59,359 nucleotides of DNA, from assembly GCA_003254885.1 (NCBI GenBank), contig QANT01008695.1:1-59359 (forward strand), read 5' to 3'. Position numbers and translations under genes: made by a program. The stretch comes from Purshia tridentata (taxonomy: Eukaryota; Streptophyta; Magnoliopsida; Rosales; Rosaceae). Under the pieces are notes generated by a model. That model searched no databases and was not told where the DNA came from. It worked only from the letters and a program-made list of their open reading frames with translations. Below, one piece after another: positions 29,200-42,670 of this stretch (position 1 is its first letter; every line of letters begins with the position of its first letter).

Positions 29200-31432
29200 A
29201 TGGCATTACCTGGACTCAAGGCACAGCTCAAGAAACTAGTCCAATCCATGCTTGAGGAGGTGATCATCTCTCTTCTTTCTCAAGGAATAACTGAATTCTG
29301 TACATTGTTATAGACCCTTTAATCTATCTTCAATTTCCTTGTTTTTTGCTGTATCAACTAGCAAAGGAGGCCAGAGGCCCAAAACCCAATATTTTCATTT
29401 TTGATGCTTCAACTTTATAATATAGAAAGTTATATAAGAAGAGCTTGTGTTGGGTTTTAGAAATACTAGTTTTTCACATTTGTTTATGTACAGGGGTTGC
29501 TGGAGAACCAGTTTACTCAGCTTCAAGAATTGCAGGATGCAAGCAATCCCAATTTTGTTGCTGAAGTGATCACTTTGTTCTGTACCAACACAGACAGGAC
29601 AATAACTGAGTTGAATAGATATCTGTAATCTCAAACTCCAGATGCTGCTACTATATATAATATGACATATGGTGTTCCATTTATATTGTAGAGGCATAGA
29701 GCTTTATATGTCCTTTTATCCAACTAGGGGTTTTGCTCATGTGCTTCAGTTTATCACCTGTTTGCAGATATGATGAAAAGGTTGACTTTTGCAAGATGAG
29801 TCCTGGTGTTCATCATTTAAAAGGAAGTAGCTCCAGGTAAATTAATGGTTATACATCAAGTTGAACAGCTTTCATCTTATCTAATTGCTAATCGAGGTTG
29901 TTAGATTAAGTGTTTCTTTGAGCTGATGTGAGATTAAAATTTAAACCAATTTCCCAGTTTAGCTTAAAACTTTAAATGCAATATCTTTTTTTTTCTTTTA
30001 AGTGCAAGTTTCGTTTCCTTTTCTTCTGCCTCCCCGGCTATACTAATCGTTGAAATGGACTTCAAAACCTTGAGTGTTTCAAGCAGTTAATTGTTTCTAA
30101 TTACATTTTAGATATGGTTGATGTTCTGTTTAGAGGAAATGGTTAATTAAACAGATATGAACATGTTCTTGGGGTTATATTTGTCTCTTATCATTGAAAG
30201 TTTATGCTGCGATTCCATTGATACTCACTTATGCTTTATTTGGTCACCCAGCATTGGCGCGAAGCAAATGAATCACGCTTGTGTCGATCTTCGCCAGGCT
30301 TTTGATGACCAAAACAAGGAAGGGTGAGAACTGAGAAGAGCAATTCTTACGCTCAACATTATTCATTTTACATATCTCTACACATATAAGCCCTGTTTGC
30401 TGGCCTTAAGCCATCACAAATTTAACATAGCACACAAAAAATTCTATCTAAATATAACACAATAATATTCTTGCTTCTTCCATAGTTTTCCTGTGCCAAG
30501 ATAGCTACGAATGACATAGCACACAAATGATATACTAATACAGCAACTTGCTTTAATGTGGCAACTTTAGTTTATACATTTTCGTAGTTTTTATTTTTAT
30601 GCTTTCATTTGCATAAACAATGATTAAGTGCTTCAATATATTGTTATCCTTACAGGTTAATACAGGCCTTGGAGAGAATCAGATATGAGTACTCAAAATT
30701 ACAAGACAAGTTTCAGATCCTAACGCAGGTAATGCATGCTGTTATCTCTTTTACTTTATCAAAATGGTTAAGCAATCACCCTCAAATTCTAACTTGGCAG
30801 AATTATAAAATGCTTTGCAATTCTGTTGGCAAATAGGGAACATGGCTATGATTTGTGAAATTTTTGTAATATTTAATTGGTTATGGAACGTTTTGGCATT
30901 CTCTGTGTTAATTTTCTTTTGGTCCATTTTTGTAAAATCTTATAAAGGCCTCACAATGATTTTTGAATGGAGGAGATAAACACTGTCCATCAAGTGCAAC
31001 TGCACAATAGTCAAGATTGCAATGCATAATCTTGTACATGTATATCATCCAAATGTCAAATATGATTGAAAAATACACCTCAAATCTCAATGTTAAACAT
31101 TGTATATCAGACTTGAGCTTTGAACTTGAACCCTTTCTGATTATTGTTTATCATGAAGATATTGTTGCTTCAGACTTCACTTCTTTGATTCTCTTTGACA
31201 TTGACCGGCAACTCTTTCGGAAAAAGAAGCATGGCAACTCCATGCTCCAGCCTTAACAAAGATTCTCTGACTGATTCATTGTGTGTTTTTGCATAAGATA
31301 CATACACTTGTAGTATTATGAATTTACTCTTGAACTTGGGTGGTGCAGCTGGAGCAGGCAATCTATACCCTTGAAACCAACCATCAATCACAGGATAGAA
31401 GATATACTGCTGGATCAGCAGCAGATATATGA
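29200..31432 (+). CDS. Histidine-containing phosphotransfer protein (AHP family)
   Basis: Six exons: 29200-29259, 29494-29624, 29768-29836, 30252-30323, 30656-30728 and 31349-31432, giving 162 aa in frame. It is a four-helix HPt protein. The motif HHLKGSSSSIGA (from residue 79) carries the phospho-accepting His79; most relatives have HQLKGSS, so His80 replaces Gln. Upstream residues (FTQLQELQDASNPNFV) are the usual AHP N-terminal helix. In the cytokinin multistep phosphorelay such proteins take phosphate from membrane histidine kinases and carry it to response regulators in the nucleus. The intact His argues for an active transmitter, unlike pseudo-HPt forms with Asn. The length is close to the usual 150-156 aa, with a short Ser/Gln/Arg-rich tail. 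Confidence 0.93.
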
Positions 31433-32917
31433 AGGATGGCATTGTCATCTTCAATTTTCTTTTTCTTTTTTTCTAGTTAAATTCTTGGATATGGTTCTCA
31501 AATTGTGAGAGTTCTTTCAAGATTTACAAATAAGTGCCCAACAGACTAGCTGCCCTTTTTTCTAGTGCAGTATCTTTGAAAGTTGGAACTTAAATATGAT
31601 TAACCATGTTCAGCTAAGATTTCATAGGACTATATATTTCAAATATAATCTCATTCATTGGTTCTGACAAAATCACAAGCTGCATAATTTCTATAGAAAT
31701 GTGAGATGTTGTTTCTTTTTTACTTGAATTTCACTCCAGAAAATGAGCAGGTATAGGCTTGCCAAGAGTGAAGCTTCCTCTACTGAACGAATTCAATTTT
31801 ATTCTAGCATTATTGAAATCTGACTGAAGTATTGGTTGTTCATCTTGTTAAATATCGAATTTGTATATAATTTACGTAAGAAGAACCAGTAACCAGTGAA
31901 TCGGATTGGAGAGTTCAGTCTTCGGAGGACACACGATGATGTTTTTGAGCATTAGTTATTACCATTTGACCATTAAAGAAAATAAAAAATTAATCCAATA
32001 AGTGTTAACCAATTTTATTATATTTAAGGATTACGTTGTTTACCTCTCACAGAGGTCATTGATACATGTGATCAGTAATATTTAATAAATAGTTTTAATA
32101 GTAGGCAAAGGAGGTGTTCAATATGCTTGTAATTCTCAAAAGAATTTTTGTCATTTAGACCATTTTCGACCAAATTACCTGTCATATCTCAACTCTAAGC
32201 TGGCAATGAGCCATCTCGTCTCGACTCTAAGCTCAACCTTCTTAACTCTAAGCTGCCATATACGTTGAACCATCTCCTCTTCATTCTAAGTTGTCGTATA
32301 CACATTGAACCATCTCCTCTCGACTCTAAGGTCTCATATAGATTGAACCATCTCCTCGGTCAGCTCGACTTTTCTCACCTCTTAGGGTAATTCAGTCATT
32401 TCATAGCTCAAAAGAATCAATATAGTGAACAATTTACATTAAAATGGGTCATTTTATGATGTTTCCTAATGATGTTGACGTATCTAACTAGGATTGCGAC
32501 GTGGGACAGGACGCACAGTGACCATTTTCATAAAATGGGGTAGCACTAGGGGAAGAGTAGAGGAAGAAAAAAACCAAGACACAACTTGCTAGACTTTCTA
32601 AAGTACATTGTTTCATGGGGCAACAAAGTTCTAAGTACAGGTGTCAATCTAAACATTCGTGAATCTCATAGCAAGTTAAAGCAGTCGGCCTCTACCAGGC
32701 AATCAATGTCATAGTTCCCCAGCTACAGTCCACCTTTTACTATAGTGGACCAAACAGAACCAGTAGTGATCATGAAAGATGAAAGATGTAAGTTCTAAGA
32801 TAATGCAATAAACATTGTGAAATGTTGAAGTGACAAACTTATGAGATATGTAATTATCTACATTCTCTAAAACATCCATTACACAAAGTGCAGAAAACTG
32901 ATGATGTAATGTGCAGT
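31433..32917. other. Intergenic between AHP and IQM genes
   Basis: 3' flank of the AHP gene, then AT-rich DNA and a diverged minisatellite (32185-32370). 3' untranslated sequence of the IQM gene lies at the right edge. No gene was seen. Confidence 0.6.
32185..32370. repeat. Diverged minisatellite, unit about 50 bp
   Basis: The phrases GAACCATCTCCTC and CGACTCTAAG recur three to four times with changing spacers (near 32208, 32265, 32310 and 32345). This is a decayed short tandem array. Confidence 0.6.
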
Positions 32918-35900
32918 TCAAGCACCAGAGTTCAAATCACCATTATTGCAATCTGATGTGGAGTTTGATGTGGGTGATGCAAGACCAGATGTGGAATTTG
33001 ATGTGGGTGATGTAAGACCAGCGATCCGCCTGTAGGATGGTGTGTGGGGAGATCTCGGAGATAGGTCGACAAACTCCAAGGCCTGCATTCTCAGTTCTAC
33101 AGGGTAGTCAGCAACACAACCAATTCTTGGGCCAGCTCCTGTTGACCACTTGAGTGAGAGCTGATTCCCAAGTTGGTATGATTTGGATTGCTTCTTGGAA
33201 TTGATCCTCTCCAATATCTTATTCTTAGGCACTTCAGCTCTTGGACTATGAAGACCACCAGATAAAGTCCTTTGGTAAGTAATCTTGGCTTCTGTTTGGG
33301 AAAGTTCAGTAGATTCTGAGAATTTGGTTTTCTCCACTTCCGGGATCTCAAGCTTAAGAGTTTCAAAGCTGGTTGACATTTTAAATGTAGTCCCGCCATT
33401 GAACTTGCCATCCTCATAGCTATCAGAATCATCACTTGCCTTGCGTATCTGGAAATGAGAGAGTTGAAACATACCATCAGGCAAATGCAGGTATTATGGA
33501 TCTAAAACATGAAACAAGAAAATCCCCCATGTCAGCCTGCAGGGTGGGGCTGCACCTATACTGTTTGCACCCGTCTGTATCTGTCAGTCTCTCGACGTGC
33601 AGGATGGGGGTGCACGTGAGAGAAGGTATTAGCGTGATTGTTGGCTCATTCAGCATAAACTTTTGAGGTCCAGTGATTGTATGGCACACCCAAGGTTTTG
33701 ACCAATCCATGGTTCTGCTAGTGTACTTTGGCCCAAACTAAGATTTATTTTCCCTAATTGGCATAAAAGCTTTCTAGAACCACAAGTTTTCACAATTACC
33801 TGAACTTCATCAAGGTTCACTCCGTTTTCCTTGAGAATGGATAAAAAGGTATCGAGACGATCATCTGTTGGCCGGTAATGTCCACTATATGCAGAGATGG
33901 ACTGAAAAGTCAAAACCATCAGGATCAGATACTATAGCTTAACATACTGTATCAGGACTTGATTGTGTTTGTTTAGAGATATGGAAGATAACTGATGTAG
34001 ACTGTACCTTTAGAACTCCATGCTCTACCACTAGCCTTCCGGCAGCTATTGTTGCTCCTCCAGCCAAGAAGCTAGAATGGTGGAACTCTCCTTTCTTTTT
34101 CTGGAAAGAATGAACGAGGTATTAGTTGTTCTGGAATAACAAGATACAAATTGAAATATAAAAATTTTGTCAAACAAAAAATAAAGGTCTTATAATTTTC
34201 CAACGCTTACTTCCCCAGCATAGAGTTTCTTAGAGGTGCTCATAACAAATATCCACTTAGCCCCTTCCGATCCTCCATTTGTATCAAGAAGCTCTCCAGT
34301 TTGCGAGTGAATAATTTTCCCTTCGACAACATCGTATTCATAATTTACCCTCTCTTGCTAAATTCAGCAATAACATCCACAAGCAGAAAAGAGGAAATCA
34401 GAAAATAAAAAAAGACAAAAAGATCATGTAAAATTCAGAAGTTACAGCCACGGGCTGAGGCTGGTGTAAAAGTTCAAAAAAGAAATCATGTATTAAAAAA
34501 TGTACTCCATACAGCATTGAGTAATTTAATACTATATTGAACTGATTCATAGAAGAACCTACAGGTCCAAGATATCTAATGCATTGCTGTCGAAGCTTTG
34601 ATCTGGGGCATTCTTTGAGATCAAGCTCTTTCCCATCTCCTATATCCAACCTGCAAATTAAGCAAACCAAAAAACAAAAATAAAAAACTAGATAAAAACA
34701 AATATGTAGCAACTGCCCGAACCCTTTTTTCAAGTCCATTTAAGGCTTCTAAATCTTCAGGTGTGGAATTTATTCATAGGCTAAAGCTTTTCTTCGCAGA
34801 TGAATGGTATTAATATATACAAGAAATTGCTTCGTTATAAAAACTCAAAAGCCCACAAATAATCAATTGAGTCGGGCCGGTAACTTTCACGGTGACCTTC
34901 AAAGAAGCTTATCTTAACAGTCAAAAAAAAAAAAAATGGTAATTTTGATTACCAGTAAAAAAATGGCTGACCAGCATCTGCTTTACACCACTCCTCATAG
35001 TACTTATGCAAGCTATGTCCATACCTATGCCGTGGATCAATCTACACACCCAAGATATCATTCAATAAATACAGAGACACCCCAATGATAATGTTAAAAA
35101 AAATAAAAAAACTGAAAATATATAATAAGTAATTGAGAAAATAATTACAGCTTCAATCCAATGCTGAAAAGCCAATTTCTGTGCTTTGGCGTCTTTGGAC
35201 AATCCCTTGCCCACCTGCCCAAAAAAGTCCAAAATATTACACAACATTATTACACTCTCTCTTACTCCATAACCAAACCTCTAAGCCGTCCTTTTCAGAT
35301 TTTTGTAAACGAACAAAATTCAGCAACAGCTTTCTTTTTCTTATTTTCTGATCCAAACGCAAAAATTAATTTCTTCCAAAAAAAAATAAAAAAGACCGGT
35401 AAAACCATACCTTAGAAGCATTCAAGCTGATTCGGTTCCACCGTGAAGCCGCCGTTTCGGGTTTCAAATTAAAGAAGGAAATCGTACTGTGATTCAGTCT
35501 AGCATAGTCTATCGCTTGCCACCTTCGGAAAAATTCCTCAAATTTTTAGTAAACAAAATTAATATTTGTGACTCAGAAAGAGTAAAAATGGGAAAGCACA
35601 GAGATTCGGTGCACTCACCAGAGCTCTTCAGCCACGACGGCGGAGTCAGCTAACCTGCGCCGGGTGCGGTAACTCCTGTACACCTTCTGCAACTTCACCG
35701 CGGCAGTCGACTGGAACCACGCGCTCCTTGGCGCGTCCGGCTCACTCGCGAGCTTTCCGTTCAGAAGCGCCAGTTGGGAGCCCTCGCATTTGCGGTCAAC
35801 GTCGTCGACGGCCATTTCGGAGCTGCGAAAGTTGGCGCAAGAGTCGAGGTAAGAGAATGGAGGCGGCGGTTGTTGCTGCTGCTTGGACTGGAGGTCGACG

Positions 35901-35932
35901 AAGCTTGAGAGGCTCTGAGTTTGGACCTCCAT
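32918..35932 (-). CDS. IQM-family calmodulin-binding protein
   Basis: Nine exons on the minus strand: 35932-35619, 35522-35411, 35214-35149, 35041-34953, 34650-34563, 34357-34211, 34100-34008, 33901-33800 and 33448-32918, giving 513 aa in frame. A single IQ motif ([16 protein letters not shown], about 79-94) is followed by the plant-specific IQM core: [74 protein letters not shown] and [12 protein letters not shown] proteins bind calmodulin without calcium; some act in stomatal, oxidative-stress or hormone responses. Which member this is cannot be fixed by eye; it looks IQM2/IQM3-like. The C-terminal tail has a perfect-register 11-residue repeat ([10 protein letters not shown]). The start is the first ATG, after a stop-containing leader. 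Confidence 0.92.
32955..33020 (-). repeat. 33-bp in-frame tandem repeat in the IQM C-terminus
   Basis: Units 32955-32987 and 32988-33020 encode successive SPTSNSTS blocks near the end of the protein. They differ at only two to three bases. Confidence 0.9.
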
Positions 35933-36232
35933 TTTTATCGAGAGAGAAAATTGCAGTCTACAAGACCCGAAATGCTCAGTAGCGAAAGAGAAAGTCCACG
36001 ACAGAGAGGCTGAGAGTAGTTTTTACCGGGAAACCTACTCGTCAACTTTAATACATATGATATTTTCTATTCCTTGGAGAGCGTGCGACGCGCTCTGGGT
36101 ACAGCTAAGCAGCTTACTCGCCTTGAGAGACTCAGAGCGAAGATGAATATTATTGTGTCTCCCGTCTCCGATGCATTTATAGGGAATGAGAATATCAAGG
36201 GAAGTAAACAGACCTTTGAACTCCGAGTGATT

Positions 36233-36258
36233 CACGTGCAAAAGGTACTGGGCACGTG
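36233..36258. promoter_or_regulatory. Paired G-boxes upstream of the IQM gene
   Basis: CACGTG occurs at 36233-36238 and again at 36253-36258, 20 bases apart, about 300 bases before the IQM ATG, with a GACGTC core just beyond (about 36268). Close ACGT-core pairs are the usual architecture of ABA- or light-responsive plant promoters; the function here is inferred. Confidence 0.5.
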
Positions 36259-38575
36259 GAGTGCTGCGACGTCGTTTCAAGATGGCCCAACAATTAAAAA
36301 AAATTAAAATCGTAATCTCAGTCTGGCAATGGAATATACATTGTTTGGTTTAAATTTAATTAAAATAAACAGAGTGACATTACGAGCTTTGTTGTATTGA
36401 AGCCGCCAATGGGTGTTTAGTGTTACTAAAATTCTTTGACCAATTAAAAAATTAGAGAAAACGGTGGATACTACAAAATAATTTAATAAGTCTTTTCTTT
36501 TTAATTTTTATTGGTCACTTAAAAGAGTTGGACACTAGCATAGTAGCATGTATCAAAATTGACCAAATTTTAGAATCTAAATGGTAGCGATACTTGCAGG
36601 TTCTTTGTTTCACATATTTTATATTTTCAATCTTTTCAATCTAAGTGGTAGAAGAGAAAAAAAATTTCATCTCAAAGTTTTTATTTCGACTCAGTTCCAT
36701 TTATCCATCAAAAGAATTTATAAAATAAAAAAATTTCTAAAATTTATTGATGGATGCAATTTGTTTGAGTAATATATATAGACATAAAAACTAAAAATAC
36801 TGCACAAATTATGATTATTTTTTTGGAAATAATTACTATCAGGTACATGTCATGTATCTTCATTAATCTCTAGTGCACCAATTGTATAATTATAAAATAA
36901 GAAAAATTAATAATCAGCCATAAGCCATAACCCACGCACTAATGTCCAATCTACTTGCACAGCTACGGTCTACCAGCAAGAATGGAAGAAAAGTGAGTTA
37001 TGCCCTATTACTAATATATATTCACGTTAACTTTGCTTAAATCAATAAACAACAAAATTGAAAATGATAAATAATTAATATAAATATAATTGGACCAAAA
37101 CAAAATTATATATTACTACTCGCTAGTTTATTTGTCTAAATTATATTTTGGTTTATCATGATTGTCAACTACCTAACCATACATCATGCCACTCATGCTA
37201 AACCAAAATATGTATTTTAATTTGTATATATATGTTCAACAATGAAACTCAAATTTAGGCTAATACTGAAATTATGAACTAAAATTTTAAATATAAATAT
37301 AAATTGAAATGATTGTGAGTGACAGTGAATTCATATTATTTGAAAATAAATTTGTAAGTATTGATGATTTTGATTAGTGAGCTCACTGAGCTGTAGTTAA
37401 GTAAGTTATTGAATTTAGAAAATTTTGTTTAAATTAAAAATTTAAGAGTATTTTCAAGTTAAATCACTCAATCTTTTATTCATGTACGACTCCTACTTTG
37501 TCCTGAATCCTGATATATCTCACAGTCTACAGCTCAAACAGCTCTAAAACTTACGCGCCTCTCTCTTTCTCTCTGCGGCTGAAATGGCGATGGCCGGGGG
37601 GGACACGTACATCCGATGTGGGCCCGGATGATCTGTACTTGTTTATGTGGCATAGACACGGACCGTCGGGGTTATGTCATTCTCTCTTTTTTGTGCAAAT
37701 TGGAAAGACGACTTTGACAAGGATTTAAGGAATACGGGATGAGTCGATGACAAATTACTCTTCTTTTGTTTTTGACCAAAGACTAAATTAATCTTGTAAA
37801 TTCTAAAATACAAGACCAAGTCGTCAAAAGTTCAAAAGCAATGGTGTGGTGGTTAGAAAGTCTGAGGGTGCTTCCATCATGTAGATTCAGCTGACCTGCC
37901 TCTTTACTTGGGTTTAATTAGTCTTCGTCTTCGTCTTCGCCACAAAACAAAACAAAAAATAAATTTATTGGAGATGGAGCAGGTGTAACTTGTAATAGTG
38001 ATATAGTGATGGATATGGCCGAGTGAGTAGGTGTATGTGATTTTCGCGGAAGGGAGAGAGAAGCGGACTTAATTGGAGTACGTACCGTTCGATGGAGGTG
38101 GAGGTGGCCGGTGGCAGCGAGGGCATCAACTTCACGTGCTTCACGGCGTGCTTTTTATGTGCAAGCGCCACTCAACATTAAGGACAAAAACTTGGCTATG
38201 CATGCAAAAATTTATAAATTACAAGAAGAATAAATAATGGGAGATCGATGTTTATTTATTGAGGAGAGTTCACATGCAAATAAGTACATGATTATCGGTT
38301 TGAATTCTGGTAAAAAAAAAAAAAAGAGCCATACCCATATATATATATATATGTATTATATATATGATCATTTGATAAATAGGAGATGTGTGCATATGAT
38401 CAATATTTGATACATAAAATAAATATATATATATATATGGTCATTTGACACATATATAAGAGATGTCATGACATGCAAACCTCCGAGAACCTTCCTGGCC
38501 CTTAGTGGCAAAAACATGTAATCTCAAATTAGCCACTTATATGGACTAGAATTTAACATATAGTATACATATAGA

Positions 38576-38839
38576 ATATGTTTCATGGGTAACTTGTTGA
38601 AGGAGATCGAGATAGACTCTCTCTATGAGTCATTCACTAACTAATTCAAGAAATTTGATTTAGACTCTTGAAATTTTTTTATTTTTTAGTAAACAAAAAT
38701 AAATAAATATGTTTCATGGGTAACTTGTTGAAGGAGATCGAGCTAGACTCTCTCTATGAGTCATTCACTAACTAATTCAAGAAATTTGATTTAGACTCTT
38801 GAAATTTTTTTTATTTTTTAGTAAACAAAAATAAATAAA
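38576..38839. repeat. 131-bp tandem duplication
   Basis: 38576-38706 and 38707-38839 are nearly identical, both containing ATGTTTCATGGGTAACTTGT and ending in AGTAAACAAAAATAAATA. One substitution and one extra T separate them, so the event is recent. Confidence 0.95.
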
Positions 38840-41184
38840 TAAGAAACACCAGCTCCAAACAAAGAGAATCTAAATCTTATCTTAATGTCTAGGACCAATT
38901 TTGTGTAATATATATGGTGTTGGTCAATCTGGTGTGCTTCCTTTGTAGTAACCTACTTTGTCTGTTCTTGATCCCACATTGATCTAAATAACACGATATA
39001 TATTCCTTAAGGAATAATATGGATTATATTATATACAAGCAATTTTTTATGCTATTTTTCAAAGTTTATTCCCCTCATATTCTTGTCGGGAATCCTAAAG
39101 CAAAAGTTGAAGTGGAAAGCACAATAGATCTCCATTTTCGTGTACCCTCAACCAAATTATTGCTATATATATATAAAAATATATGAGCAATATTATAGTA
39201 AATGATTTTTATCACAAAAAACGTTAAATTCTACATAGCTAGTTCTAATAGTATATGGGGGAAGGTTGAGTTTTACTGTTGACTACTATTGCAAACATGA
39301 ATAATTGGATAATCGCTGAAGAGTATGTGGCTTCATAATAGAATAATTCAATTTTAATTTAGTACTTGACTTGTGCTTATATATATATATATAGTTTCTT
39401 AATTTCTGTAGAATAATTGTTGGTCCAAAGATATAGATAGTGCAGTTGTGCGCCAATTAATATAAATTTGTGGGGCAGAGACTTAGTGTAAGGTTGGTGA
39501 GCTTAATTAATTTGTCACATGTTTTCGTGGCCTGCCTAATCATGCACTCAGAATCACAATTAATTTGTGAGTGTTCATAGCTAGTGCTCCCCCATTTCTG
39601 CTTCCATTTATGTACACACATATACTATATATTTTCTTCACGTGCACACGTACCACGGGGCTTATCATTTTTGCTCTATAATTGTAATCTACCAAATATT
39701 GTTAACTTTTCTGAGAAAGTGGACGTGAAAAAGAAAAAGAAAACAAAATAAAAGAAAGTGAAAAATGCATGGCACGGCCGATACTAATGGGCCCATGCAA
39801 TCCATTAATTGAATTCAAGGCCCCAAAAGATAGCGACTCACTCACTAATCAGGTACACTAATTTAAGTGTAGAACCAGGCAAGTCTGTGCTGTTCTTGCT
39901 ATATTTTAATTATGACAAACTTTTCTCAACTCTTTTTTTTAAATATTTTGATGAACTAAGATGGATTACCGAACTAATTATAATCACGAATCAGAAGTCT
40001 TTTAATCTTTTAAGCATTGATTTTTACAAACCTACCAAACACGTGGATATGATACCATAGTGACCACTAGGACAGTAGTACAGTACCCTTTAGAAAGTCA
40101 TTACTATTAGGATCGATTAATGTTTTGACAGATTGCAGGACATGTAGATTAAATTGTAGGGTGAGTAGTGTAGTTTGGTAGATTGCTACTTATGAGGAAT
40201 TGAAGAACCATTGATTAGGGTTCTTTGGTATACTGCTACCACATTTCAGAGCTTGTCCTCGTGTTTTATTTTTGTTGCATTTTGCTATTTCTATGGGCCA
40301 AATGGGAATCTAATAATGAAAAAATTTGTTCAAGACATTCAATTCCTCATAACACCAACAGCACCATTTTTCAAAAAAGAGAAACTAAATTATAAAAAAA
40401 TTCAATTCACAATTCCCAAAAGTTGAAAAAAAAAAACAAAGAATGTTGTTCATAAAACAATTTGAGCGAAATAGTCTCCAAAATATGTCAAATTTTGGAT
40501 GATATTTTTGTCAGCACAAGTCTGACCGAAAAGGTTCAATAATGGGAGACAAAATATCTCTCCAAAATGGAGCTCCCCTCATCGCCTCTGCTTCTTATCT
40601 TATCCCACTTTAGCAAAATTTTGTTTTTAGTCCTTGTAATTCGGGCCAAGCTTTACTTCAACGTGCTCTTTTATTTCGTCAAATAATTCGATGAGAAAAA
40701 AGTGTAAAGCGCACGAATGATTGGTTTTCAAGCTTTGAATGGTTTAGCTTCATTTTTACTATCTAAAATATTTTGAATTGTGCACATCTTATATAATTTT
40801 TATCAAATAAATTGACAAAATTAAAGATGTGTCTCAAATTGCAATTAATAGGAAACTAAAATAAAATAAAAAATACATTCAACGATATTGCTTTCCTTTA
40901 TCCTTTCTCAATTCTTATATTTTTTTGCTTCCATTCTTTCTTTGAGAGACCATAAGGTCCCATAAAAATCAAAGGCAAAATCGAAGTCATAAACTATATT
41001 AAACTTCTAAAGTTCTGGGCTCTCAATATAACAGGATTTTAATTATCCATAATGATGTTCTGAAAGTTACAATTTCTCTTCACCAAATTATTTGACGGTG
41101 GGTCAGAATTTGATAACAGGATTGTTGCCCTCATTATTTTAAATGGTTTTGCCTCATATTTCTTCCTGCAATGGTAATTTTTGA

Positions 41185-41800
41185 CGGTATGTTTGTGTTT
41201 AGTGGTTGGTTGTAGTCCCCTCTTTTCTTAAACGCTAGGATTAGTTGCATGCAAATTTATAATATCTTTCCCTGGTTCTTGATTGATAAAAAAAAAACAT
41301 GTACAGATATTTTTCAAGCTTGCTGCTTTATGAAAATTTTGGAATGCAATTGTTGACCCACAATTCCATTGCTATCTCTTATTCCTACTTTTGGTGCGGT
41401 TCTATCGAATTGTTCCTGATATAATTTAGTTTGAACTTTATTTAGATGAGTGAGAAAGAGACATGGGAAATTGGGAAATGGTGTTTGGCATCAGAGAAAG
41501 ACCGAGAAAATAGAAATGAACCTCTGTTTTTATTATTGTGATTAGAATAGATCGATACAGTGAGGCATAGTCTTTTATACATGTCCTTAGTTAATAAGAA
41601 AGTAAAACTAACACTTAACAACCTCACTCAAACAGACTAGGAAGTAAGACTAAGTAATTGTACTGATGTGGCAAAGCTAACATAGCATACCAAATGCAGA
41701 GAGAGAGAGAGAGAGAGAGTACGGAGGGTGGAGAGCATGAAGAAGGTATCACAAAACGAACAAAATGTAGCTCGATGGGCTCTTTGCTAGTGCTCTCGAA
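41185..41800 (+). pseudogene. Relics of one or two further DUF247 genes
   Basis: 41185-41320 (TTTGTGTTTAGTGGTTGGTT, then TTGCATGCAAATTTATAAT) matches the 3' flank of the first intact DUF247 gene (44270-44415). 41697-41790 joins a GA run plus a GGAGGG...GAGAGCATGAAGAAG start-like piece directly to TCACAAAACGAACAAAATGT, which matches the C-terminal coding region at 43907 onward. The middle has been deleted. Both pieces are on the plus strand like the intact genes. They imply that the tandem family once had more members. Confidence 0.65.
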
Positions 41801-42670
41801 TAGAGAACTGATGTAATTTTACAACAAGGGCTTGGTACCAAATTAGAAAATTTGGGCCTGACACTAAGAGACCAATTGGGCTCTTTTATGGGAATTCCAT
41901 TCCAAATTGCCAAGTATACCCATCTAAATATTTTATTTTATTTTTCTCAAAATTTTCCAGTTTTTTTTCACCCCTTGATAAAACAAGAAGCAAACAAAAG
42001 AAAAGAGCAAGCATCAGAACAGAAGGATTGAGCTGCCTCCTAATAAAGCTGCAATGGCATTGGACCTCCACCTTTCACCTCAAATTGCTGTCATTTGTCA
42101 GTTTACACCTAATTCAAAGCTCACATCAATCAATGTTTGTTCATATTTGTGGTTATCTAATTAACATATATACCATCACAGAGTCACAGTAAACAAGTTA
42201 TCAGGTCAAAGAAAACCTCCCTTTATGAGATTGAGGACCAAGGAGACCTCAACAAAAAAATGAAGGTAAGGTGCACACAGCTGTAAAACTTACCTCATCA
42301 AATTATTAAGCCAAAATATTATCAGTATGGCTGACTTTGGCATCTGAGTCTCATGATCACAAATTTCCGATAGCCTTCTTTGTGCTAGTTATTTTTACAG
42401 GTGGTCACATCTTAACCATTTGATCGATCTTCATCAACAATTTGATCATTGACTACAGTTTTGATTGTGTCAAAACTTTGCTATCAATATACATTTGGTC
42501 AAGCTCGTGCTGTTCTCCAATAGCTTCTTTCTATGAAACTCCCTTGCCCCTGCCAAGATATAATAGACAAGACATTAATTCAAACAAAGGTGACTAGGTT
42601 CATTTTCTACCAAATTTTCCTCTAGAGACAATAATATGACTTTCCTCTATAATCTTGCAAACTTCATTGT

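Larger units (their letters stand above)
35933..41180. other. Long gene-poor interval
   Basis: Contains the IQM promoter, AT-rich low-complexity DNA, TA microsatellites (38337-38350 and 38420-38440) and a 131-bp tandem duplication (38576-38839). Short frames exist, such as the minus-strand one at 37965-38171, but none matches a family or shows splice support. I see no gene. Confidence 0.6.

Noticed and set aside
35728..35982. Plus-strand frame of 84 aa opposite the first IQM exon
   Set aside because: It is antisense to a well-supported exon and has no recognisable domain.
36035..36307. Frames of about 80 aa on both strands upstream of the IQM gene
   Set aside because: They overlap each other in the promoter, which contains the G-box pair, and match nothing known to me.
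37965..38171. Minus-strand 68-aa frame starting MALAHKKHAVKHVKL
   Set aside because: No family match that I recognise, no splice or promoter support, and it decays into low-complexity sequence.
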